Shown here in pieces: positions 21,470 through 30,558 of a DNA stretch of 64,000 bases (position 1 is the first letter of the stretch; every line of letters begins with the position of its first letter). The DNA is from Ustilago trichophora (lineage: Eukaryota > Basidiomycota > Ustilaginomycetes > Ustilaginales > Ustilaginaceae). A model generated the notes under the pieces. That model did no database searches. It was not told where the DNA came from and worked only from the letters and a program-made list of their open reading frames with translations. The stretch lies in assembly GCA_900323505.1 (NCBI GenBank), contig OOIN01000036.1, positions 310,001 to 374,000 on the forward strand. Direction: 5' to 3'. Position numbers and translations under genes: made by a program.

Positions 21470-23125
21470 ATGGTTCGCCCAACTCCCACAATGAGGATCT
21501 ACCTCGCTTCTCGGGCCTCATCCGTCGTCATCACCCCTCGTCGCACCGCCACAGCCATTGCCACCTTCAACAGCCCCGCCCTGCGTACATTCTCCACCAC
21601 TCACCGTCGCTTCGACTCGCCCCGTTCTCCCTTTGCCGTCTTTGTCGAAACGCTCAAAGCCGAACTTCGCAAGAATCAGGAATTGCAAGAAAACATGCGT
21701 CAGCTCTCCGGAGATGTCGGCAAGATGCAAGACAGCGAAACCATGAAAAAGATGCGCGACGCCTACGAACGTGCTCGTATCATCACCTCGATCAAGGAGA
21801 ATCCCAAACTCCAAGCTGCCGCAGATGCACTGCGCAAATCGGGTGGTCAAGTCGGTGATGCCGTCGGTGCCACCTTGAAGCAGATGGAGGAGTCGGAATT
21901 GATCAAAGGTTTGGGTGCCATTTCGAGCAGACTCGCAAGGGGGTTGGAGGACAGTACCGCCCCAATTCGAAACACGGAAGCCTACAAGCAGTTGAGCGAG
22001 ACTTTGACCGAGGCCTTTGATGACGGAGGAAGTGCGTTGAGGATCTACGTCGATAAGGACAAAGATGTGGCCGAGGTGAGGAGGATCAAGAGGGAGGCGA
22101 GGTTGAGGAAGATCGGAAGACCTATGCCGAGCAAGGACGTGGATAGCAAGGAGGCCGCAGACGCAGTCATGCAGAGTTATGCGATCAAGGAGGAGGAAGA
22201 GGCTGCTGCGGCTGCGGCTGAGGCTGCGGCTGCCGAGGAGGAGGCGGCCAAGCAGGCCAATGCAAAGACTGACGGTGCAGAGGAGGCCAAGCCCCAAGCT
22301 GCAGAGACAGAGTCTAAGCCCGTTGAAGAATCTTCCTCCTCTTCCTCTACCACCTCTGAATCCGCATCCACCACCACCGCCAACCCTTCCAACCCACCCA
22401 AAAAACCAGCCGGATACGCCGCCCGCACACGTACAATCGTCGAAAATCCCACCGCTACATCGCTCGTCCTCGCTCCCGAACCAGCCTACCGTGCTGCCTG
22501 GTCCAACTTCAAATCGTCCAACCCTCTCTTCCGACGACTTTCCGATCTTTCCGAAGCGTATCACGAGTCCGAGAATCCGGTCGTTGAACGTGTACGTTCG
22601 GTAACCGATTGGTTCGGATCCCTATTTGACGAGAATGATTTCGTTCGAGTCACACGTTCCCTCAAAACACTCGATCCATCTTTCAACCTCGAATCGTTCC
22701 AACGTGATCTTCGCGAGTACATCGTACCCGAAATCATCGATTCCTACCACACCGCTGCACGACATCTCCTTCGTCAATGGTGTGGTGAAGCCACATTCAA
22801 CCTTCTAATGGCTACCATCGACCCCTACGTATCCAAAGGTTACATTCCCGAAGGTAGACTATTGGATCTTAAACAGGTGGAAATTCTTCAAGCCAAGATT
22901 CTCGATAACAACGTTCCTGTTTTGGTGGTAAGCTTCACAACGCAGGAGCTGATGTTTTTCAAAGATCCCAAAACTGGAGACGTCAAAGCGGGGAATGATA
23001 GTCAACCCGATCTGTGTAGATACGCAATGGTGCTCACGAGAGTAGAGGACGAATTGGATAACGAAATCACAGGCGGTTGGAAAGTTGTAGAACTCGCAAG
23101 GAGAGGTCAAACCGCTTATCTCTAA
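21470..23125 (+). CDS. TIM44: TIM44, matrix import-motor anchor of the TIM23 translocase
   Basis: One exon, 551 aa. The N-terminus is a typical Arg/Ser-rich presequence (about residues 1-45). It is followed by FAVFVETLKAELRKNQELQENMRQL, the amphipathic/coiled segment that recruits Hsp70 in Tim44. A long Glu/Ala-rich low-complexity stretch spans about residues 236-330. The C-terminal Tim44 domain (about 345-545) contains NPVVERVRSVTDWFGSLFDEND, the family's 'd...F.ET' type start, and GYIPEGRLLDLKQVEI. On the matrix face of the inner membrane the protein tethers mtHsp70 to TIM23. Either of the first two Mets (residue 1 or 8) could start the presequence. Confidence 0.93.
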   Translation: MVRPTPTMRIYLASRASSVVITPRRTATAIATFNSPALRTFSTTHRRFDSPRSPFAVFVETLKAELRKNQELQENMRQLSGDVGKMQDSETMKKMRDAYERARIITSIKENPKLQAAADALRKSGGQVGDAVGATLKQMEESELIKGLGAISSRLARGLEDSTAPIRNTEAYKQLSETLTEAFDDGGSALRIYVDKDKDVAEVRRIKREARLRKIGRPMPSKDVDSKEAADAVMQSYAIKEEEEAAAAAAEAAAAEEEAAKQANAKTDGAEEAKPQAAETESKPVEESSSSSSTTSESASTTTANPSNPPKKPAGYAARTRTIVENPTATSLVLAPEPAYRAAWSNFKSSNPLFRRLSDLSEAYHESENPVVERVRSVTDWFGSLFDENDFVRVTRSLKTLDPSFNLESFQRDLREYIVPEIIDSYHTAARHLLRQWCGEATFNLLMATIDPYVSKGYIPEGRLLDLKQVEILQAKILDNNVPVLVVSFTTQELMFFKDPKTGDVKAGNDSQPDLCRYAMVLTRVEDELDNEITGGWKVVELARRGQTAYL

Positions 23126-23529
23126 ACAACACCAATTCATTTCACCACCACTACAACTACTATCACATTGACTCAGCAACCATCATTTCATACTTTGTCT
23201 TCCTCAAAAGACGCATCTTCTTCAAAAAAAAAAACATCTCTTTCTCCACAACCATAAGCCTCTGTCCTGTACTGTGCGTCTCATCCCCAAAGAGCCCTTC
23301 TCAAACATCACAGCCAGCCAGCCCCAACTCGTGCGCCAACAACTAGCAAGTCAAAACTCATGGTGAATCGACACAGTTTCAACCAACTTCTCCAAAAGCT
23401 GCGATCAAGTTCGAAGCCGTCGAGCTGCACAGCTTCAGCCTGGCCGGCCATTTTTCACACGCCTCTTTCAGGCGAAAACAGTGTGAGTGCAAAATGCGAA
23501 TCAATTGGTACGTGTACAGAAGCTCCACA
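23126..23529. other. convergent 3' flanks of TIM44 and the DYRK gene
   Basis: About 400 bases with an A10 run near 23226. It should hold both 3' UTRs. No gene was seen. Confidence 0.6.
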
Positions 23530-26500
23530 CTAAGCCTTGGGCACGCGCAACGGCGTATTATGAGTCGCTGAAGCTGAGATCCCAGCTCCACCCGTTGCCG
23601 CCGAAGCAGCTGCGCTTCTCCTTGGACTCGCTGCATATCCCGTGCTTCCGCCGTTTGCCGCTGAAGCCCTTGCTGACAGAGTTTTCGTCCTTGGCGTGGT
23701 GGCCGTTGTTGTCGTTGTCGTTATCGTTGTTGTGGCTGGGGCAGCGTTGCTTGCACTTGCACTTTTAGCAGCACCGATGCGAGTGCTGCTGGAACTAGCC
23801 GCTTTGCGCTGTGGCAGCATCGCTGTGGTCCCTCCCGCAGTGGAACGGTTCGAAGATGCGCTAGCCTCGCTCAACACCTGCCCAACGGCGGCAGCCAACC
23901 TTTTCCCCTGCTGGATCCAAGGATGCCTCATTGCAGGGTCGGGCTTCAACCTGCGCTCTGGGTCCCAGATGAGACACTTTGCGATGAAATCAACAAACAG
24001 CTCGTCATCGCTCTTCAACGCCTGTGCCAACGTCTTGCTACTTGGACGTCTTCGCTTGCCCTTCGAGTTGACCACCGGTCTCGGCTGGCCCGTGCTGTCA
24101 AAGAACAGCTTCTTCCTGCTACTCCTCTCTACCAGGTATCTATCGGGCACGCCGAGGATCTCCATGATACACGCCAGCTGCTCCTGCTCGTTCTCTCCGG
24201 GGAACAGCGGATAGCCAGTGTACAGCTCTGCGATGATGCATCCCAAACTCCAGATATCGATGGCCGTGTGGTAGTTCATGCCCAAAATCACCTCGGGCGA
24301 GCGGTAGAATCGACTCTGAATGTACGTGTACACCTTTTCGTTCTCAAAGCAGCTACTGCCAAAGTCGATGACCTTGATCGCACTCTTTCGAGGATGCTGC
24401 AGCAAGATGTTCTCCGGCTTGAGATCGCAATGGACGATGCGATGATGCTTCATCAGCACCAACGACTGCAACACCTGCGATGTGAATCGACGGATGAGGT
24501 TGGTCGTAAACCCAGCAAATTGGTTCGCCTTGATCAGCTCGTACAGGTTGATGCTGAGCAGCTCTGTGGCAATGCAAAGATGGTTGCGGAAGAGGAACGA
24601 TTCGGTCATCTTGATCACGTTGTACCTCTCATCCGGGTCCCATTTGGTCAAGTTCTCCAGAATGCGGACCTCGACCAGCGCCTGGTGGTGGAATCGCTTC
24701 TTGTTGCGGATCAGCTTGATCGCCACCGTCTTGCCCGTCTTGTGATCGCGGCACTGCAACACCTGACCGAACGAGCCGCGACCGAGCAGATCGATGATCT
24801 CGTAGCGGAAGGCGAGATGGTCTTTGCTGATGACATTGTAATCGCCGCGCTCGTCGTCAAAGCCGTGATTCTGGTCCGGCTTCTCGACGGTCGCCATGTG
24901 CTTGCGCTTGGCATTCTGTCCGCAATAGTAGATCTCGGTGTAGTTGAAGATCTCCTGCAGCTCAAAGTCGGACATCTTGTTGCCATACATGACTTCCGCC
25001 TGTCGGGGAGAGAGCATTCGGGAAGGTGCAACAGGCTCGGGGAATTCGAGCATCTTGTCCAGATCAGCCTGCGACGTGCCTGCAGCGAGCTTGCGGGCGT
25101 GCTGACGCCGGATGTAGTCTTCCATCTCTTGGTCGCCCAAGCGTTCTTCTTCGTCCTGAATGGGCGTAGCTCGCGCGGAAGCCATCGACCCGGTTGCATC
25201 TGAAGATGCTGGACTACGCCGTGCGAGGGCGGTGGTGGCGGAGCTAGAGCTAATCTTGACCAACCGTTCGCTGGCAGGTGTCTGCAGCGTGCTTGTCTTG
25301 GTGGTACGTGGAGCTGCAGAAGCGGCACCCAGTGAGGCCCGCGTCTTGCGCACTGGTACAGACACGCTGCCAACCTTTTCGCTGGAAGTGGCGGCTGGTG
25401 AAGGTCCTTTGGCTCCATTCGAGGTCGACAACGATACAAGGGAAGCAGGAGCAGCAGTAGTGGAAGCGGAAGACTGATGTTGAGTCGCAGCTTTGTCCGT
25501 TGCCATAGCTGGAACAGTGACGCTGCTCGAAAGAGATCCTTGGCTAGGCTTGGCTACTCGAGCCACTCCCTTGTCGGCCACAGCCGCAGGCGCATCTGCC
25601 TTGCTGCTGCTCACGGCCGCAGACGAAGGGCTAGCACCCGATTTCTGTCGATCTTGACGGCTGGCCAGATTGTTGAGCACCTCACGGTCGCTTGGTGTGA
25701 GGTTGGAAGAATAAGCCGCAATGCGAGCGCGTCGCAGGACACCTTCGACCTCAGCTGGCGTCTTGGCAGCGGCATATGCGTTGAGGATCGGGACGAGACT
25801 GCTGGAAACCTGAGTCGCCCCAGGCGACGGTGCCACTTTGGAAGATGCATGGCTGTGCTTAGCCGTACCGACCGTGGTGTCGGAACCGGAGACAGACCTC
25901 GTGTCGTCGTCATCAAGCGACTGCGTGGCTACCATGCCCATGCTGGCGGCAAGCGAAGGATGGTGCGACTTGCTCATAGGAATCGAAGAAGAGGCTGCAG
26001 CAGCCGCTCTAATCACACTTCCGCTGCTCTCTGTTGTGCCGGCGCCCGTTGCCGCAGATCGCGGGATCGCCTTCATGGTGGCGACCCGTGGAATGCGGCT
26101 CGAGAGCGAAGCAGACTTGCTCGGGCTGACAGTGCGACTGCCAACGCTTGGGCTCGACGATGGCACACCGCTAGCCACCACTGCCCTTACAGATCGAGAA
26201 GGGGTCTGAGCGGCCGTGGCAGCTGCGCTAGCACTAGTATTGTCGCTAGCTTTCGCTGCGCTACGAGGCTCCTGCGAGGACGACACGGCTGTCGACGGCT
26301 TCTGGACCTGATCGTCAGTGGAAAGCGTAGTCTGCCCACGCCTTCGCACCGGCGAGGAGGGCTGCTGCTGCGAGGCGCTCGAACGTGATTCTACCTCTGA
26401 GATGCGTGAGTTTGCCAAAGGTTCAGCACTGTTTGCGGTGGTAATACGTCTAGATCCTGAACGGTTCAACAGACCGCCAGCAATGCCCAACAGAGACTTG

Positions 26501-29500
26501 CGCGAGAGGCGGCCGCTGTCTTGCGTACCCGTGTCGACGGAAGAGGGTCCGTCGCTCGATTTCGGCGTTCGCTGGAAGAAGGAGGGCGTGCGGCGGGATT
26601 TCGGACTGGTGCCCGCTTCGGCTGTAGCAGCAATCGACTGCGAGCTGGCACCGGATGGCGACTGCTCTGCGTCTTTGTCCTTCTGTCCGGATCGGATCAG
26701 TCTGCCGAGAGAAGCAACGCTGGCACGACGCAGTGAGCTGGACTTGGGTCGTGAAGCAGCAGCAGACGTCTCCGTATCAGCAACGTTCGATTCGGTGAAG
26801 GAGGCATCCTCGGCTGAAGGAGGGTCCGAAGAGGTGATGACTTCTTCCATTGGCTCGGCCACAGTGCACTGCATCGAGACGTCGTTGGTCGACGAGCCTC
26901 GTGAAGCGGTGTCGCTGAGCATGCCCAGACTAGGCTTGCGAACCGCCAGCGCCGCCACCTCGGCGAGTTCCTGCATGCGTGGGCTGAGTGGCGACTTGGG
27001 CGTGAGCATTTTGTCGCTGTTGTCACCGCTGATGGTCGACACGAAGCTGTGACTGGCAGTGATACTGGGGCTCTTGGCGGAGGCCGCTCGGAACGCCTCT
27101 GATGTGAGCGACGTGGATCGAGATCCTTCCCATACTTTGGGCAGAGGTGGCACGGGCGGAATGGCAGCGTGCCGAGAGGCGTCCAAATCATCATAGGCAA
27201 TCGCAACCGAATCAAGGCGGCCGCCATCAGAGGCAATGCCCGAGGCATCGCTGTTGCCACTCATGCGCTTGGAGCGAGAGATGCTTCGCGTGATGGCGGG
27301 CGTTCCTATCAATGGGCTGGCAGAAGCGGATGAGTCCTTGGTGCTGTTGCTCTGAGCCGCAGAAGTCCGACGCGAGCCTTGCGTGATTTCGTTGTGCGGA
27401 AGAGGCGGCAACTGGGATCGGCGCAATCGTGGGCTTGCATAGACTGACGTTCGAGCAGAGTCTCCCGAAGTGTTAGCAAGCAAAGTGGCACTCTCGTCAC
27501 CAGTTCGCACCCGTGTGACGAGCTTCGAAGCTCGGAAGCTGTTGCGTGCCAGGGACTCGTCAGATACCCTCGACTTGTCGATAGAGCGCGAGGACGTGTC
27601 GTAGTTGCTGGAGCGTCGACTCCTCGAGCCGGGCGAAGATGCCCGGCTACTGGTACCTGGCGTTCTTCGACCAGCACTGCCGGGTCGTGACAGGACTCGA
27701 CTGGTGCGAGGACTTTTGGCGTCGATCTTGCCATCACGGCTGGCTCTGGGTGTGTTGCCCAAGCCGTCTAGCTTGCGAAGCGCATCGGCAGCAGCATCCT
27801 CGCGCGAGTTGAGGCGGCTTTCGTAGTCATCAGCATGGCCAAATGGAACAGAGCCCCTCAGAAGCGATTGACCGATGCTGGCTGACGAAGCACGCTTGCT
27901 CCGGAGCGATGCGCTGTTGCGCGACATCTTTGGCGTGCCTTGGGCAATCGAAGGTGTGGCAGGAGCGACAGCCGCGGTAGCGCTTTGGGTTGGCGCACCG
28001 CTGCTAGTCATGCGCTCTCTGCGTGTCGAAGCGGCAAGACTACGCTGACCATCCACGGGCATTCCCGAAGCGTTGCGGGCAGAAGATGCCTGCACCCGGC
28101 TTGAATCGATAGACTCGTCACCGCGTCTCAGGGAATCAGATCGAAGACGTGCTGATCCCCTAGCACCTGCGTTTGTGCCCAACTCCGACGCATCGGACGC
28201 AGCTCTGTCTCGCAGCTGCCTGCGTCGATGCAGCTCATCATGGTCATTGAGAAGATCGGTGATAGCAGCATTGAGATCGAAGCTCTGACGCCATTCCTCG
28301 TCTCCGATGCCATTGCCAAAGTTGACGTCGCCAAAAGTCATGGACTTGGATCCTTCGATACCGAGCCCAGCTCCCTCTGAGCCAAACGGTCCAGTCTCGC
28401 CAGCAGACCAGGAAAGGTCACCAATACCCGGCGATCGGTCTGCGGATGACAAGGGAGCACCGGTCCGAGACGTGTTGCTGCCGGAAGGTGCCAGCGAGAC
28501 GTCTGCAGATTCCTGTTGAACGATACTATAATCGGACTCTGTGCGTGCACTGATCGAGAATGAGGGGCTCTCTGGGGCAGCACCGATGCTTGCTGCCACG
28601 CCTTCGAGCTCGGCCATGAATTCGGACTGCTTGTCGGAGTAGCCTCGGGTCAGGGCGTGAAGGGATGAGCTACCACCGAGCGGCATGCGCGCGCCAGGAA
28701 CAGATGGACTGATGGGCAATGTGGAGAGCAGCTCGTTGGGGCCGCGCAAGGCATTTCGTTGCATGCTGTTGATCGAGGAGTAAGAAATGGAACGGGAATG
28801 GCGGGTAGCCTCACCTCGTCGCGAGTGTGGCTGCGGACCGTCGGATGTCTGCGAGTCCATCTCACGTTGCAGCATAGAGTCATGACTCTCTGGCACCGAG
28901 ATGCTCATCTGCTCTGGTGCGGTGCCGTCATCCGTGAGAGCGCCGCTCACGTTGCGTCGCTGGGCAATCTTGGACGAGGAGAGCGGCGTTGCGTCTGCCT
29001 TCGACTTCCAGTTTGGTAGAGCAGTGGTTGGGAAGTTCCAGCGAGGAGTGGCTAGTTCTCCGATACCGATCTGGCCAGCTCGGTCGTAGACTCGAGGCGT
29101 GCCACTTGGAGTGCGACTCTGGATGCCAAATTTTTCGGGTGTCTGCAAGACTTCGGAGTTAGCAGCCGAGCTTCTGGCGTGTACGCCTCTTGCGGCACCT
29201 TCCTGAGTTACAGTGTGTCTGTTCCTCGATTCCATGGACATGTCCGGAAGCCCGATGCCCAGACCACCGGCTTTGGAGGCTGAAGGGATGGCTTGCCTAC
29301 CAAGCACTTTGCCGGTATCATCCGAGCCCTCGGGGGTGGCCAGAGCACTGGAGAAATTGGAGAAGCGTGAAGAGAGGCTAGGCGACTCGCGCAAGCTGAG
29401 ATGCATCTTGCTCGGTTTGCCGTTGGACAAGGACAAGGAAGTGTTGCGCGAATCCGAGGATGGGAAGGGTGCAGAGGTTGCCTGTGGCGTGTGACCATCC

Positions 29501-30558
29501 TCGTCCCGCTCGTCGACCTCGGCAATGCTGCTGTTGCTGCGCGGTCCGGTGGTGTCGGATCCTCGACGTGTCAGGGTATCGTCATCAAAGAGGGCGGCAC
29601 CAAAGCTCTGACCAAAGTCGGGAAGAGATGGGGAGATGCGCGGGTGCTGTCCGTTTTGAGGTGCATTGAGCGAGGAGGAAGTGGACTGAGTGGTGTTGGT
29701 GATTCTGCGTCCGGCAAGGCTGGATGACTGGGATGCAGTCAGTTGAGGCGGACCCATGGATCCACTGGTGGAACGCGAGATGGAAGCGACGCTGCTGACC
29801 GACTGGCTGGAGCTCATCGTTCCAGAGGTGGCAGTGTTGTTGAGGCGTGAAGAGCGAGCCAGTGAGTCTGAGCGGGCAGGGAAGGTGAGAGAGGAGCTAG
29901 AGGTGGATGAAGTGAGCGTCAAGGGGCGAGAGGATGAGTCGCTGACTTTTCTTTGCCCGAGCAGAGCATCGCCCAGACGCGGTTGGGTTGAGCCTGTGCG
30001 ACCGAATGAGGGAATTCTGGAGCCAGTTCCTGGTCTGGAAGCTGATGCACTGGAGCTCGTCGTGGTGTAAGCCGAGGTCGTTACGTTGGGATCAAAGTCG
30101 GCGAGCGACTGTGCACCTGATTGCGACGGTTTGTGTGGCGTCCATGAAGTGCGGCGAGATGCGACGGTGGACGAGTGTGATGGACTCTGTGCTATCGAAG
30201 CTGGAGGCTGTCTGGAGCCCAAAGTGGCATATGCACGATCGGATTGGTATCGAGGCTCAGAGGAAGATTCCTGCGACACGGTGGAGAGGCGAGATGCCGA
30301 TGACATTGTACGAGCGCGAGCACTGGAGGAGCTGGAGAGGGGTGAGGCAGCTGAGATGCCAGTTGACGAATTGAGTCGAGTTCGCGGGGGAGCATGGAGG
30401 GATGACAATCCTGTAGCTGCTGATGTTGAGGAGGCGAGCCGGCCGTGTTCATCGTACATGGAGCTCATTCTTGGCCGTGAGCCCCTGCTCTGAGGATCTG
30501 CGCGACGCAGTTGATCCGACATCGGAGTCTGAGATTCAGAGCGATGGAGCGGCAACAA
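23530..30558 (-). CDS. giant DYRK-family protein kinase (class II DYRK / Pom1-like)
   Basis: One exon of 2342 codons. The kinase domain is near the C-terminus, about residues 1915-2225. It has the glycine loop LGRGSFGQV, the VAIK lysine, HCDLKPEN (HCD in place of HRD, as in DYRKs), IDFGSSC and an activation loop with Y-T-Y followed by SRFYRSPEVILG, the autophosphorylation site of DYRKs. A DYRK-homology box (KRKHMATVEKP to GDYNVISKDH) precedes it, which points to class II (DYRK2/Pom1). The upstream 1700 residues are Ser/Thr/Arg-rich and disordered, apart from one helical island. The tail is Thr/Ala-rich. A second Met at 30522 (MSDQLRR) is an alternative start. Cell-polarity or size control as in Pom1 is inference. 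Confidence 0.92.
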   Translation of the reverse strand: MLPLHRSESQTPMSDQLRRADPQSRGSRPRMSSMYDEHGRLASSTSAATGLSSLHAPPRTRLNSSTGISAASPLSSSSSARARTMSSASRLSTVSQESSSEPRYQSDRAYATLGSRQPPASIAQSPSHSSTVASRRTSWTPHKPSQSGAQSLADFDPNVTTSAYTTTSSSASASRPGTGSRIPSFGRTGSTQPRLGDALLGQRKVSDSSSRPLTLTSSTSSSSLTFPARSDSLARSSRLNNTATSGTMSSSQSVSSVASISRSTSGSMGPPQLTASQSSSLAGRRITNTTQSTSSSLNAPQNGQHPRISPSLPDFGQSFGAALFDDDTLTRRGSDTTGPRSNSSIAEVDERDEDGHTPQATSAPFPSSDSRNTSLSLSNGKPSKMHLSLRESPSLSSRFSNFSSALATPEGSDDTGKVLGRQAIPSASKAGGLGIGLPDMSMESRNRHTVTQEGAARGVHARSSAANSEVLQTPEKFGIQSRTPSGTPRVYDRAGQIGIGELATPRWNFPTTALPNWKSKADATPLSSSKIAQRRNVSGALTDDGTAPEQMSISVPESHDSMLQREMDSQTSDGPQPHSRRGEATRHSRSISYSSINSMQRNALRGPNELLSTLPISPSVPGARMPLGGSSSLHALTRGYSDKQSEFMAELEGVAASIGAAPESPSFSISARTESDYSIVQQESADVSLAPSGSNTSRTGAPLSSADRSPGIGDLSWSAGETGPFGSEGAGLGIEGSKSMTFGDVNFGNGIGDEEWRQSFDLNAAITDLLNDHDELHRRRQLRDRAASDASELGTNAGARGSARLRSDSLRRGDESIDSSRVQASSARNASGMPVDGQRSLAASTRRERMTSSGAPTQSATAAVAPATPSIAQGTPKMSRNSASLRSKRASSASIGQSLLRGSVPFGHADDYESRLNSREDAAADALRKLDGLGNTPRASRDGKIDAKSPRTSRVLSRPGSAGRRTPGTSSRASSPGSRSRRSSNYDTSSRSIDKSRVSDESLARNSFRASKLVTRVRTGDESATLLANTSGDSARTSVYASPRLRRSQLPPLPHNEITQGSRRTSAAQSNSTKDSSASASPLIGTPAITRSISRSKRMSGNSDASGIASDGGRLDSVAIAYDDLDASRHAAIPPVPPLPKVWEGSRSTSLTSEAFRAASAKSPSITASHSFVSTISGDNSDKMLTPKSPLSPRMQELAEVAALAVRKPSLGMLSDTASRGSSTNDVSMQCTVAEPMEEVITSSDPPSAEDASFTESNVADTETSAAASRPKSSSLRRASVASLGRLIRSGQKDKDAEQSPSGASSQSIAATAEAGTSPKSRRTPSFFQRTPKSSDGPSSVDTGTQDSGRLSRKSLLGIAGGLLNRSGSRRITTANSAEPLANSRISEVESRSSASQQQPSSPVRRRGQTTLSTDDQVQKPSTAVSSSQEPRSAAKASDNTSASAAATAAQTPSRSVRAVVASGVPSSSPSVGSRTVSPSKSASLSSRIPRVATMKAIPRSAATGAGTTESSGSVIRAAAAASSSIPMSKSHHPSLAASMGMVATQSLDDDDTRSVSGSDTTVGTAKHSHASSKVAPSPGATQVSSSLVPILNAYAAAKTPAEVEGVLRRARIAAYSSNLTPSDREVLNNLASRQDRQKSGASPSSAAVSSSKADAPAAVADKGVARVAKPSQGSLSSSVTVPAMATDKAATQHQSSASTTAAPASLVSLSTSNGAKGPSPAATSSEKVGSVSVPVRKTRASLGAASAAPRTTKTSTLQTPASERLVKISSSSATTALARRSPASSDATGSMASARATPIQDEEERLGDQEMEDYIRRQHARKLAAGTSQADLDKMLEFPEPVAPSRMLSPRQAEVMYGNKMSDFELQEIFNYTEIYYCGQNAKRKHMATVEKPDQNHGFDDERGDYNVISKDHLAFRYEIIDLLGRGSFGQVLQCRDHKTGKTVAIKLIRNKKRFHHQALVEVRILENLTKWDPDERYNVIKMTESFLFRNHLCIATELLSINLYELIKANQFAGFTTNLIRRFTSQVLQSLVLMKHHRIVHCDLKPENILLQHPRKSAIKVIDFGSSCFENEKVYTYIQSRFYRSPEVILGMNYHTAIDIWSLGCIIAELYTGYPLFPGENEQEQLACIMEILGVPDRYLVERSSRKKLFFDSTGQPRPVVNSKGKRRRPSSKTLAQALKSDDELFVDFIAKCLIWDPERRLKPDPAMRHPWIQQGKRLAAAVGQVLSEASASSNRSTAGGTTAMLPQRKAASSSSTRIGAAKSASASNAAPATTTITTTTTTATTPRTKTLSARASAANGGSTGYAASPRRSAAASAATGGAGISASATHNTPLRVPKA

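Noticed and set aside
21518..22564. 348-codon minus-strand ORF opposite TIM44
   Set aside because: Antisense shadow, rich in Gly/Cys/Leu from the reversed Glu/Ala codons.
23923..25203. 426-codon plus-strand ORF opposite the DYRK kinase domain
   Set aside because: Antisense shadow caused by biased codon use; no family motif, and the minus strand encodes clear kinase motifs.
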